A DNA stretch of 64,000 nt from Streptomyces sp. PKU-EA00015 (lineage in GTDB: Bacteria; Actinomycetota; Actinomycetes; Streptomycetales; Streptomycetaceae). The stretch lies in contig NZ_JABZEE010000021.1 in assembly GCF_013387495.1 (NCBI RefSeq), positions 1 through 64,000 of the forward strand, given 5' to 3'. The position numbers were made by a program, and so were the translations under genes. This document shows, in pieces, positions 39,578 through 47,980 of the stretch (positions within the stretch are counted from its first letter, which is position 1; each line of letters begins with the position of its first letter). The notes under the pieces were generated by a model. It was not told the DNA's origin, made no database searches, and worked only from the letters and a program-made list of their open reading frames with translations.

Positions 39578-40429
39578 ATGACCTGGCAACTCACCCACGA
39601 CGTCGACGAGTTCCACCACCACGCCGGCCCCCACCTCGCCGCCGACCCCGTCCGCAACACCGGACTGCTCACCGTCAGCGAGACGGTCCGGCGCCACGGA
39701 CCGGGCGCGTACGGCGACAGCGGCGGTCCGCCGCCCCGCTTCGGCTGGTGGATGGACGGCGACGGCGTCACCGGAGCCTTTCTCCAGACGCCTCCGCACC
39801 CGCCCCTCCTCGGGCCGCTCACCCCCCACCAGGCCCGTGAACTCGCCCGCGCCCTGCGAGCCGACGGGGCCGTGGTCACGGGCGTCAAGGGACCCGACGA
39901 CAGCGGCCGGGCGTTCGCGGACGAGTGGGCCGGGCCGGGGCAGTGGTCCGTGGACGTGCGGCTGCGGCTGTTCCGGCTCGGCGAGCTCTGTCCTCCCCAG
40001 CAGCCGCCCCCGGGCCGTGCCCGCAAGGCCACCACCGCGGACGTCGCACAGGCGGCCGCGTGGATGACGGGCTTCGCCGCCGACACCGGGTCCGGCACCG
40101 ATACGGACCAGACCTCGAACGTGTCCCGCCGCATCGCCTACGGCGGCCTGTACCTCTGGGAGGTGGAGGGCCGGCCCGTCTCCATGGCCGCCCACTCTCC
40201 GGTGCTCGTCGGCCATGCGCGGATCGCGCCCGTCTACACCCCGCCCGGGAGCCGCGGCCGCGGCTTCGCCGGCGCGGTGACCGCCGCGGCGAGTCTGGGA
40301 GCCCTGGAGGCGGGCGCCCGGCAGGTGCTGCTCTTCGCCGACGCGGACGACCCGATCGCCAACCGCCTGTACGAGCGCCTGGGTTACCGCCCTCTCGCCC
40401 CCTACGTGGAGCTGGACTTCGGCCGGTAG
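39578..40429 (+). CDS. GNAT-family N-acetyltransferase
   Basis: 283 residues. A poorly conserved N-terminal half is followed by a GNAT domain. The acetyl-CoA pyrophosphate loop is VYTPPGSRGRGFAGAVTAA, then LLFADADDPIANRLYERLGYRPL, the typical beta-6/alpha-4 region. The substrate is unknown. It stands alone, preceded by repeat-rich DNA and converging on the KDPG aldolase gene with 16 nt between stops. Confidence 0.85.
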   Translation: MTWQLTHDVDEFHHHAGPHLAADPVRNTGLLTVSETVRRHGPGAYGDSGGPPPRFGWWMDGDGVTGAFLQTPPHPPLLGPLTPHQARELARALRADGAVVTGVKGPDDSGRAFADEWAGPGQWSVDVRLRLFRLGELCPPQQPPPGRARKATTADVAQAAAWMTGFAADTGSGTDTDQTSNVSRRIAYGGLYLWEVEGRPVSMAAHSPVLVGHARIAPVYTPPGSRGRGFAGAVTAAASLGALEAGARQVLLFADADDPIANRLYERLGYRPLAPYVELDFGR

Positions 40430-40445
40430 GACACCGGGCGGGACG

Positions 40446-41099
40446 TCAGGCCGACGGCGCTCGGCCGGCGTCCTGCCCGCGCAGCCCCGCCGCCTCGCGC
40501 GCCAGCGTCTCGACCCGGCCCCAGTCCCGGGCCGTCAGCGCGTCGGCCGGCAGCATCCAGGTCCCGCCGACACAGCCAACGTTCGGCAGCGCCAGGTACG
40601 CGGGGGCGGACGCGAGCGAGACGCCGCCCGTGGGGCAGAAGCGGGCCCCGGGCAGCGGGCCGGCGAGCGACCGCAGGTACGCGGTGCCGCCCGCCGCCTC
40701 CGCCGGGAAGAACTTCATCTCTTGCACGCCGTGCTCCAGCAGCGCCACGACCTCCGAGGCCGTCGAGACGCCCGGCAGGAACGGCACGCCCGACCCGCGC
40801 AGGGCCGCCAGCAGCGTGGCCGTCCATCCGGGGCTGACCAGAAAGCGCGCCCCGGCCGCCACCGCCGCGTCGACGCCGCCCGGCGAGACCACGGTGCCCG
40901 CGCCGACGACCGCGTCCGGCACCTCCGCCGCGATGGCCCGGATCGCGTCGAGCGCGGCGGGCGTACGCAGCGTCACCTCGATCGCGGGCAGCCCACCCGC
41001 GACGAGGGCACGGGCGAGGGGCACGGCGTCGGCCGCGTCGTCGATGACGACGACGGGCAGGACGGGCGCGAGGTCCAGTACGGACGGGGCGGAGGTCAT
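40446..41099 (-). CDS. eda: 2-keto-3-deoxy-6-phosphogluconate aldolase (KDPG/KHG aldolase)
   Basis: 217 residues, the usual length. Class I aldolase cleaving KDPG to pyruvate and glyceraldehyde-3-phosphate. The catalytic Glu lies in AIEVTLRTPAAL, the Schiff-base Lys in QEMKFFPAEAAGG and the phosphate site in FCPTGGVS. No Entner-Doudoroff dehydratase is adjacent; the enzyme may serve sugar-acid catabolism. The ATG at 41099 is the family-like start. An inverted repeat at 41131-41146 lies in the presumed promoter. Confidence 0.93.
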   Translation of the reverse strand: MTSAPSVLDLAPVLPVVVIDDAADAVPLARALVAGGLPAIEVTLRTPAALDAIRAIAAEVPDAVVGAGTVVSPGGVDAAVAAGARFLVSPGWTATLLAALRGSGVPFLPGVSTASEVVALLEHGVQEMKFFPAEAAGGTAYLRSLAGPLPGARFCPTGGVSLASAPAYLALPNVGCVGGTWMLPADALTARDWGRVETLAREAAGLRGQDAGRAPSA

Positions 41100-41130
41100 G
41101 CGCCCCATCCTGCCCAGGACATGCATCTAG

Positions 41131-41146
41131 CGCAACGAGCGTTGCG
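41131..41146. promoter_or_regulatory. Inverted repeat before the KDPG aldolase gene
   Basis: CGCAACG-ag-CGTTGCG is perfect, and another half-site gcaacg follows at 41153-41158. GTTGC/GCAAC dyads are typical of IclR-family operators. It lies 32 nt upstream of the eda start and 15 nt from the stop of yaaA. Confidence 0.55.
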
Positions 41147-41160
41147 TCCTGTGCAACGAC

Positions 41161-41925
41161 TCAGTGGATCTCCGACACGAGCACGTCGAGCTTCCCCGTC
41201 GCCGGTGTCTCCACCACGTACCCGAGGTCCCGCAGCGCCTCCACCAGTTCGCCCGGCGACCCGGGCGCCGTCCCCGCCTCCAGCAGGCTCCGTACGATCC
41301 GCCCCTTCGTCGCCTTGTTGAAGTGGCTGACCACCTTCCGGGTCGGCGCGTGCAGCACCCGCACCGTCGCCGTACGCGCCGCGATCTCCCCCTTGGGCTT
41401 CCACGCCGCCGCGTACGCCGCCGACCGCAGGTCCAGCACCAGCCCGTCCCCGGCCGCGTCCGGCAGCACCGACGCCATCGGGCCCCGCCAGTACGCACCG
41501 AGCGCGCCCAGGCCCGGCAGCTTCACGCCCATCGAGCAGCGGTAGGAGGGGATGCGGTCGCCGAGACGCACCGCGCCCCACAGCCCGGAGAACACCAGCA
41601 GCGACTGCCGGGCCCGCCGGCGGGCGGCCGCGTCCAGCATGGCCAGGCCCAGCGCGTCGTACAGCACGCCCGTGTAGATCTCGCCGGCCGGACGCGTACC
41701 CGCCGTCCGGAGCCCCGCGTTCTTCGCGACCTCGCCGCGCAGCCCCTCGCTGAGGCCAAGAACCTCCCGGGCCTTCGTCTCGTCCGCGGCGCACAGCTCG
41801 ACCAGCTCGTCCAGGACGGCGGCGCGTGCCTCGGCGAGCCCCGGAAGGGACAGCGACTCGGGCTTCAGGGGCGCCCCGCGGCCGGAAGCGGCCTTCCCCT
41901 CCGACGGCGGCAACAGCACGAGCAC
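41161..41925 (-). CDS. yaaA: YaaA-family peroxide-stress protein
   Basis: 254 residues. DUF328/YaaA: N-terminal PPSEGKAASGRGAP, central YTGVLYDALG and VFSGLWGAVRLGDRIPSYRCSMG, C-terminal KVVSHFNKATKGRIVR. In E. coli YaaA limits free intracellular iron after peroxide stress, and the fold binds DNA. It is transcribed toward eda, but the dyad between them suggests separate promoters. AGGAGA lies upstream of the start. Confidence 0.9.
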   Translation of the reverse strand: MLVLLPPSEGKAASGRGAPLKPESLSLPGLAEARAAVLDELVELCAADETKAREVLGLSEGLRGEVAKNAGLRTAGTRPAGEIYTGVLYDALGLAMLDAAARRRARQSLLVFSGLWGAVRLGDRIPSYRCSMGVKLPGLGALGAYWRGPMASVLPDAAGDGLVLDLRSAAYAAAWKPKGEIAARTATVRVLHAPTRKVVSHFNKATKGRIVRSLLEAGTAPGSPGELVEALRDLGYVVETPATGKLDVLVSEIH

Positions 41926-42037
41926 GGCAGATCTCCTTCATGACGTACGGGGGGAGGGGGTGCGGCCCCCGAGCCAGCCTACAAAGCGGGCGGGCCGCCG
42001 AAATGCCACGGCCCCCGCCCCGCCATACGCTCGGTCC

Positions 42038-43483
42038 ATGCCCCGCCGCCCCATCCGTCTGACCGGCGCAGCCGAGGCCCCGCCGCTGCGCGCCGCCCTG
42101 CGCGAGCTGCGCGCGACGATCGGCGTCGGCGAGGATTTCCCGGCCGCGGTACTCGCCGAGGCGGAACAGGCCGCCCGCGCACCCCGCCTGCCCGGATCCG
42201 ACGAGACCGGCATCCCGTTCTTCACGATCGACCCGCCGGGCTCGGTCGATCTCGACCAGGCGATGCACCTGACCCGGCGCGAGGGCGGCGGCTTCCGCGT
42301 CCAGTACGCGATCGCCGACGTCGCCGCGTTCGTCACGCCCGGCGGGGCGCTGGACGCCGAGGCCCACCGCCGGGTGCAGACCCTGTACTTCCCCGACGGG
42401 AAGGTCCCGCTGCACCCGCCGCTGCTCTCCGAGGGCGCAGCCAGCCTGCTCCCCGGCCAAACCGCGCCCGCCCTGCTGTGGCGCATCGACCTCGACGCCG
42501 AGGGCCGCGCCGTGACGACGGACGTACACCGGGCCCTCGTCCGCAGCCGGGCCGGGCTCGACTACGCGGGGGCGCAGCACCAGATCGACGCCGGCACGGC
42601 CGAGGAGCCGCTCGCCCTGCTCAAGGAGATCGGCGCCCTGCGCGAGGCACTGGAGGTCGAACGCGGCGGGATCTCCCTCAACGTCCCCGAGCAGGAAGTC
42701 GTCCAGCAGGACAGCACCTACGCCCTCGAGTACCGGGCCCCGCTGCCCGCGGAGGCGTGGAACGCCCAGATCTCCCTGCTGACCGGCATGGCCGCGGCCG
42801 ACCTGATGGTCGCGTACGGCACCGGCATCCTGCGCACGCTGCCCACCGCTCCCGACGGTGCGGTGGCCCGGCTGCGCCGCTCGGCGACCGCGCTGCACAT
42901 CGACTGGCCGCACCACGTCTCGTACGCGCAGCTCGTGCGCTCCCTCGACCCGCACGACGGCCGGCACGCGGCCTTCCTCCAGGAGTGCACGACGCTGCTG
43001 CGGGGGGCGGGGTACACGGCGTTCACCGGAGGCGTGCTGCCCACGCCCGCCGTGCACGCGGCCGTCGCGGACGAGTACACGCACTGCACCGCGCCGCTGC
43101 GCCGCCTCGTGGACCGCTACGCCGGTGAGCTGTGCCTGGCGGCGGTGGCAGGGCAGGAGCCGCCGCCGTGGGTGAGCGAGGCGTTGGAGGAGCTGCCCAG
43201 GGAGATGGCCGAGGGGTCCCGGCGGGCGGGCACGGCGGAGCGCGGGTACGTCGACATCGTGGAGGCGGCCGTGCTGCGCGACCGCGTCGGCGAGGTCTTC
43301 GACGCGGTGGTGGTCGACGTCAAGGAGAACGAGCCGTCCGTCGGCACCGTCCACCTGGAGGACCCGGCGGTGGTGGCCCGGGTGGAGAGCGACGGCGCCG
43401 GCCTGCCCCTGGGGGAGCGGCTGCGGGTGCGGCTCACACAGGCCGACCCGGTCCGCGCGAAGGTGCTGTTCGCTCCCGCGTGA
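42038..43483 (+). CDS. RNB-domain exoribonuclease (RNase II/R catalytic domain only)
   Basis: 481 residues. The RNB catalytic Asp cluster is seen in FTIDPPGSVDLDQAMHL. Further family blocks are VQYAIADVAAFV, LYFPDGKVPLHPPLLSEGAASLLPG and YTHCTAPLRRLVDRYAG. Cold-shock and S1 RNA-binding domains of RNase II/R are missing or much reduced. It degrades RNA 3' to 5' hydrolytically. A -10-like TACGCT ends 7 bases before the ATG, so the transcript is probably leaderless. It stands alone. Confidence 0.92.
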   Translation: MPRRPIRLTGAAEAPPLRAALRELRATIGVGEDFPAAVLAEAEQAARAPRLPGSDETGIPFFTIDPPGSVDLDQAMHLTRREGGGFRVQYAIADVAAFVTPGGALDAEAHRRVQTLYFPDGKVPLHPPLLSEGAASLLPGQTAPALLWRIDLDAEGRAVTTDVHRALVRSRAGLDYAGAQHQIDAGTAEEPLALLKEIGALREALEVERGGISLNVPEQEVVQQDSTYALEYRAPLPAEAWNAQISLLTGMAAADLMVAYGTGILRTLPTAPDGAVARLRRSATALHIDWPHHVSYAQLVRSLDPHDGRHAAFLQECTTLLRGAGYTAFTGGVLPTPAVHAAVADEYTHCTAPLRRLVDRYAGELCLAAVAGQEPPPWVSEALEELPREMAEGSRRAGTAERGYVDIVEAAVLRDRVGEVFDAVVVDVKENEPSVGTVHLEDPAVVARVESDGAGLPLGERLRVRLTQADPVRAKVLFAPA

Positions 43484-43628
43484 CGGCCTCGCGCAGGGCC
43501 TCGGCGAAGGCGCGGGCGTCGTCGGCGAGAACGTCATGGTCAAGCGTCGCCCGCACACGGTCACGTGACCGCCGTCCTGTGCCACGATCGAAGGAACGAC
43601 CCCGATCTCACGGACGGCGGGTGCCTCG

Positions 43629-44222
43629 ATGTCCGACGCTGACGACGTGATCGACACGTACGAAGCGCAGACGCAGGCCGACTTCCTGCTGGAAGGTTTC
43701 ATGGCGCTGGAGACGCCCGAAGGCTTTCGCGCGCAACTGATCGAGGGGGAGATCGTTGTGACACCGCCCCCGAACGGGGACCACGAGCACTGCATCAGCG
43801 AGATCGTCAGGCAGGTGTACCGGCGGTCACTGACTGACATGGACTTCTCCGGGCACAAGGGCCTGATGCTGGAGGAGGCCCCTGGCGGGCCGAGAGACCA
43901 CGTCATCCCCGACGGCACGTTCGCGCCGGGCGATCTCAGCCTCTACACCGGCGCGGCCCCCTGGATGCCTTGTGCCGGGGTGTCCATGGTGCTGGAGGTG
44001 ACCTTGTCCCGTCCGGACATCGACCGTGAGACCAAGCGGCGCTGCTACGCGCGTGCCCGTATCCCGCGCTACCTCCTTGTCGACCGGGACTCCTCCACAA
44101 TGACGCTCTTCAGCGAGCCCGAGGACGGCGACTACCGCCGGCACAACCTGGCGCCCTTCGGCAAGCCCCTCACCCTCCCCGAGCCCTTCGGCTTCGACCT
44201 GGAGACCGCCGAGTTCCTCTGA
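43629..44222 (+). CDS. Uma2-family (DUF820) restriction-endonuclease-fold protein
   Basis: 197 residues. The PD-(D/E)XK-like core has LIEGEIVVTPPPNGDHE, then DHVIPDGTFAPGDLSLY (Asp), VSMVLEVTLSRP (ExT variant of ExK) and KRRCYARARIPRYLLVDRD. The family is multiplied in Streptomyces and cyanobacteria. Nuclease activity and role are not established. The usual ExK lysine is replaced, so activity is uncertain. It ends 24 nt before the RNase P RNA. Confidence 0.85.
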   Translation: MSDADDVIDTYEAQTQADFLLEGFMALETPEGFRAQLIEGEIVVTPPPNGDHEHCISEIVRQVYRRSLTDMDFSGHKGLMLEEAPGGPRDHVIPDGTFAPGDLSLYTGAAPWMPCAGVSMVLEVTLSRPDIDRETKRRCYARARIPRYLLVDRDSSTMTLFSEPEDGDYRRHNLAPFGKPLTLPEPFGFDLETAEFL

Positions 44223-44246
44223 AACGCCAGGTAGCATGGTCGCCAC

Positions 44247-44658
44247 GGCAGACGAGCCGGGCGGGCGGCCGCGTGGGGGTCCTGCGAAGGATCTCCCCGA
44301 GGAACGTCCGGGCTCCACAGGGCAGGGTGGTGGGTAACGCCCACCCGGGGTGACCCGCGGGACAGTGCCACAGAAAGCAGACCGCCGGGGACCTCGGTCC
44401 TCGGTAAGGGTGAAACGGTGGTGTAAGAGACCACCAGCGCCTGAGGTGACTCAGGCGGCTAGGTAAACCCCACCTGGAGCAAGGTCAAGAGGGGCCACTT
44501 CGGTGGCCCTGCGCGGACGTTCGAGGGCTGCCCGCCCGAGTCCGCGGGTAGACCGCATGAGGCCGGCGGCAACGCCGGTCCTAGATGGATGGCCGTCGCC
44601 CCGACGACCGCGAGGTCCCGGGGGACAGAACCCGGCGTACAGCCCGACTCGTCTGCCG
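44247..44658 (+). ncRNA. rnpB: RNase P RNA, bacterial type A
   Basis: The terminal helix pairs GGCAGACGAG (44247-44256) with CTCGTCTGCC (44648-44657). Conserved internal elements are GAGGAACGTCCGGGCTCC (CR-I), GAAACGGTGGTG...AGAGACCACC, the AGGTGACTCAGGCGG region and the 3' block ACAGAACCCGGCGTACAG (CR-IV/V). The length is about 412 nt, as usual for actinobacteria. It is the catalytic RNA that trims tRNA 5' leaders. Confidence 0.97.
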
Positions 44659-44671
44659 CCATGACGTGGCC

Positions 44672-44704
44672 GAGGGGCCCGCGACCTGGTGTCGCGGGCC
44701 CCTC
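44672..44704. terminator. 14-bp hairpin after RNase P RNA, also facing the MHS transporter gene
   Basis: gaggggcccgcgac / gtcgcgggcccctc form perfect arms around a 5-base loop, 14 nt after the rnpB 3' end and 20 nt from the stop of the convergent transporter gene. It can act in both directions. Confidence 0.88.
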
Positions 44705-44723
44705 GCCGTATCCCCGTCCTCGG

Positions 44724-46064
44724 TCAGACCGCCGTCGTCACCGCCGCGGCCCCGTGGTCGGCGGGGACGCCGGCGTCGCGCGACCGCATGGCGCGCAGCC
44801 GTGCCGTGCACCAGATGCCCATCACCGAGATGGTCATCAGCAGGGCAGCGGCAGGCCAGTAGTGGCCGCCGGCCAGGGCGGTGAGGGAGACCGCCGCCAG
44901 CGGGGCGAAGCCGCCGAAGATCATGTTGCAGATCTGGTAGGACAGCGAGATCCCGGTGTAGCGGACGCGAGGTGCGAAGCCCTCGGCGAGGATCGCCGCG
45001 ATCGGGCCGTACAGCGCCGACATCACGAACCGCATCGCCAGCATCATCGCGTAGATCAGGAAGACGCTCCCCGTCCCCATCACCAGGAACTGCGGCACGG
45101 CCAGGACCACCACACCGACCAGGCCGCCGATCACGACCTTGTGCGGGCCGACGCGGTCGCCGAGCCAGGACAGGCCGGGGGTGACGGCCAGTTCCACGAA
45201 GGCGGCCAGGGTCAGGCCGTTGAGCAGCATCGCCTCCGACAGGTGCAGTTCACCGGTGCCGTACGTGAGCAGGTAGCTGGTGACGACGTAGTAGCCGCCG
45301 GTGGCCGTGGCCAGGGCGAAGACTCCGACGAGCACCGTGCGCCAGGACGTCTGGAAGACCTCCAGCACCGGCAGCTTGTCCCGCTCGGTGCGCTGGGCGC
45401 GGATCTCCTCCATGACCGGGGCCTCCTCCAGCTTGAGCCGGATGACGAGGCCGATGACGACGAGCACGGCGGACGCGAGGAACGGCACGCGCCAGCCCCA
45501 GGCGGTGAACGCCTCGTCACCCCACAGGCTCATCAGCGAGAAGGCGCCGGTCGACAGCAGGGCGCCGACCGAGGAGCCGAGCTGGGCGAACGAGCCGAAG
45601 AAGGTGGCCCGGCCCGTGGGGGCGTTCTCGACGGCGACCAGCACCGCGCCGCCCCACTCGCCGCCGATCGCGATGCCCTGGATCAGGCGCAGGACGATCA
45701 GCAGGGCGGGGGCGAGGGCGCCGGCCTGGGCGTAGGTGGGCAGCAGGCCGATCGCGAAGGACGCGATGCCCATCATCAGCAGGGTGATGACCAGGGTCTT
45801 CTTGCGTCCGACGCGGTCGCCTATGTGGCCGAAGACGATGCCGCCGAGCGGCCTCAGCAGGAAGCCGACGGCGAACGTGCCGAACGCGGACAGGGTCTTG
45901 AGCAGCGGCGGCATGTCGGCCGGGAAGAACACGTCGTCGAAGACGATCGCGGCCGCGGTGGCGAAGGCATAGAAGTCGTACCACTCGATGGACGTGCCCA
46001 CGAGTGCGGCGAAGGCGGCTCTCAGGGGGTTCTGCGGCTTCGTGGGCGTGGCTGGCTGGGACAC
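44724..46064 (-). CDS. MHS-family (metabolite:H+ symporter) MFS transporter
   Basis: 446 residues and 12 hydrophobic spans. Family marks are SIEWYDFYAFATAAA at helix 1, GHIGDRVGRKKTLV (motif A) and GIAIGGEWGGAVLVAVENAP. It takes up organic acids or similar solutes with protons. It follows the amidohydrolase gene by 72 nt on the same strand and probably imports the substrate of that locus. Possible Lrp-type sites lie upstream of the amidohydrolase. Confidence 0.92.
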   Translation of the reverse strand: MSQPATPTKPQNPLRAAFAALVGTSIEWYDFYAFATAAAIVFDDVFFPADMPPLLKTLSAFGTFAVGFLLRPLGGIVFGHIGDRVGRKKTLVITLLMMGIASFAIGLLPTYAQAGALAPALLIVLRLIQGIAIGGEWGGAVLVAVENAPTGRATFFGSFAQLGSSVGALLSTGAFSLMSLWGDEAFTAWGWRVPFLASAVLVVIGLVIRLKLEEAPVMEEIRAQRTERDKLPVLEVFQTSWRTVLVGVFALATATGGYYVVTSYLLTYGTGELHLSEAMLLNGLTLAAFVELAVTPGLSWLGDRVGPHKVVIGGLVGVVVLAVPQFLVMGTGSVFLIYAMMLAMRFVMSALYGPIAAILAEGFAPRVRYTGISLSYQICNMIFGGFAPLAAVSLTALAGGHYWPAAALLMTISVMGIWCTARLRAMRSRDAGVPADHGAAAVTTAV

Positions 46065-46136
46065 GGGGGCCTCCGGCGAGGAGCGAGGAGCGGGGAGCGG
46101 GGACGGGGATCGGGGAGGGCGAGCGGGGGGCGGGGG

Positions 46137-47798
46137 TCAGCGGCCGGGGGCGGCCCAGGCCCGCGTGCCGCCGATCCAGGTCTCGCGCACGCCGATCGAG
46201 GCGAGTTCGGAAGGGTCGGCGAGCAGCGGGTCGCGGTCCAGGACGGCGAAGTCGGCCAGCATGCCGGGCGCGAGCGAGCCCACGGCCGCCTCCCGGTGCA
46301 GGGCCCTCGCGGCCGCGGCGGTGTGGGCGTGCAGGCCGTCGGCGACGGGCAGGCGCAGCGACTCGTCGCCGAGCACCGTGCCGAGCACGGTCCGCCGGGT
46401 CGCGGCCGCCGAGACGGCCTCCAGCGGCGCGGGCGGTGCGACCGGTGCGTCGGAGGAGAACACCACGGGCACACCGGCGGACAGGCACGGCCCCGCGGGG
46501 TTGTAGCGGTGGCCGAGGTCGCCGACCGCGGTGAGCGTGCCGTCGCCGGTGCGCAGATGGTGCTGCGGCTGCATGACCGGTACGACCCCGAGGCCCGCCA
46601 TGCGGGTGATCTGCTCGTCGGTGGGCAGCCCGCAGTGCTCGATGCGGTGACGCATGCCGGAGCGCGGGACGTCCGCCTGCGCCTTCTCGACGGCGTCGAG
46701 CACCATGCCGATGGCGAACGGCGACTGGGCGTGGGTCGCCGTCTGCAGTCCGGCGCCGTGGGCGCGCCGGACGATCTCGGCGTACTCCTCGGCCGAGTGG
46801 TAGAGCTGCCCGTGGTGGCAGCAGTCGGCGGCGTACCCGTCGGGGAAGTAGGCCGTCCAGCCGCCGAGCGTGCCGTCCGCGTAGAACTTGACGCCCTGCA
46901 CGCGGAAGAGGTCGTCGCCGAAGCCGTGGACCACGCCGAGTTCGAGGGCCGTGTCGAGCAGGGCCGAGGTCAGGTACGCCGAGACGCGCATCCGCAGCGC
47001 GCCGCTCTCGCGGGCCCGCAGGTACGTCTCCATCTCGCGGCGCGAGGCCTGGGCGTCGCCGACCGTCGTCACACCGGCGGCGAGGAAGGTCTCCTGGGCG
47101 CGCAGCAGGTGGTCGGCCATGATGTCGTCCGGCTCGGAGAGGTGGAAGTTCGGGCCGTGGTTGCCGATCTTCACCCCGCCGGGGCCGGTGAGCCGGTCGC
47201 AGGCCGCGTCCCACAGCTGTCCGTCCGGCTCCCCGTTCTCGAAGCGGCCGATGGAGCCGCCGTCCGGGTCGGGGGTGCCCGCGGTGATGCCGCAGGCGTG
47301 CAGAGTACGGGTGTTGACGACGCCGCCGTGGCCGGAGGCGTTCATCACGTACACCTCGCGGTCGGTGGCGATCCGGTCGAGGTCGTGGCAGGTGGGGTGG
47401 CGGCGCTCGGCGAGGCGTCGGTGCTCGTAGCCGAAGCCGCGCACGGGTACACCCGCGGGCAGCTCACGGGCGGCCTCGGACAGCACCGCGACCAGGGTCT
47501 CGATGTCGGGGACGCGCTCGGGGCGGCAGTCGACCCAGGCCAGCGCCTGCCCGTACATCACGGGGTGGCAGTGGGCGTCGACGAAGCCGGGGTGGACGAG
47601 GCCGCCGTCCAGTTCCAGCGTCTCGTCCACCCGGCCGCCGAGGGCCGCGCGGGCGTCGTCGGCGGTGCCGACGTGGACGATCCGGTCGCCGCGCACGGCG
47701 AGCGCCTCCGCACGGCCGGCGCCGGCGGGGGCGGCCACGTCGGCGCCCGTCACCAGCAGCGTGCGGTCGGCGGAGGCATCGGCGAGGGGGTGGTGCAT
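46137..47798 (-). CDS. Amidohydrolase (YtcJ/N-substituted formamide deformylase-like)
   Basis: About 553 residues. Amidohydrolase_3 family: HxH metal site in HPGFVDAHCHPVMYG, carboxylated-Lys region GVKFYADGTLGG, ATHAQSPFA and RIEHCGLP histidines, and the closing Asp in VVFSSDAPVAPPAPLE. The beta-sandwich wraps both ends (GSLAPGMLADFAVLDRDP). It hydrolyses an amide-type bond in an unknown compound. The locus (transporter, amidohydrolase, Lrp, 2-hydroxyacid dehydrogenase, class II aldolase) looks catabolic. The ATG at 47798 has AGCAGGA upstream. Confidence 0.88.
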   Translation of the reverse strand: MHHPLADASADRTLLVTGADVAAPAGAGRAEALAVRGDRIVHVGTADDARAALGGRVDETLELDGGLVHPGFVDAHCHPVMYGQALAWVDCRPERVPDIETLVAVLSEAARELPAGVPVRGFGYEHRRLAERRHPTCHDLDRIATDREVYVMNASGHGGVVNTRTLHACGITAGTPDPDGGSIGRFENGEPDGQLWDAACDRLTGPGGVKIGNHGPNFHLSEPDDIMADHLLRAQETFLAAGVTTVGDAQASRREMETYLRARESGALRMRVSAYLTSALLDTALELGVVHGFGDDLFRVQGVKFYADGTLGGWTAYFPDGYAADCCHHGQLYHSAEEYAEIVRRAHGAGLQTATHAQSPFAIGMVLDAVEKAQADVPRSGMRHRIEHCGLPTDEQITRMAGLGVVPVMQPQHHLRTGDGTLTAVGDLGHRYNPAGPCLSAGVPVVFSSDAPVAPPAPLEAVSAAATRRTVLGTVLGDESLRLPVADGLHAHTAAAARALHREAAVGSLAPGMLADFAVLDRDPLLADPSELASIGVRETWIGGTRAWAAPGR

Positions 47799-47860
47799 GG
47801 GGTCCTGCTTTCGGCCAAGGAGGAGGGTGCCGGGGTCGGGGACGACACGCATCGGCTGAT

Positions 47861-47957
47861 TCGTTCGTCAGGACGATAGATAACGAACGACAAGTTGGCC
47901 AGACCTTGGATTGAATAACTCTTCGGAAGTTTTCTGCTCTCTCACTTACGGATTCGT
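47861..47957. promoter_or_regulatory. Candidate Lrp-type sites upstream of the amidohydrolase/transporter operon
   Basis: TCGTTCGT (47861-47868) and ACGAACGA (47883-47890) form an 8-bp dyad with a 14-bp spacer. ACTTACGGATTCGT (47944-47957) resembles a site on the other flank of the lrp gene (reverse complement of 49024-49040: ACTTACGATTCGT). Shared AT-richer motifs on both sides of the regulator gene point to its operators. Confidence 0.5.
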
Positions 47958-47980
47958 CTGTCGAGGGCGTCGCTCGGGGA

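Noticed and set aside
43434..43557. Minus-strand short frame reading VRATLDHDVLADDARAFAEALREAV
   Set aside because: It looks protein-like but overlaps the end of the RNB gene in antisense, with no ribosome site and no recognised family. It may be a gene fragment, but the evidence is too weak to list.
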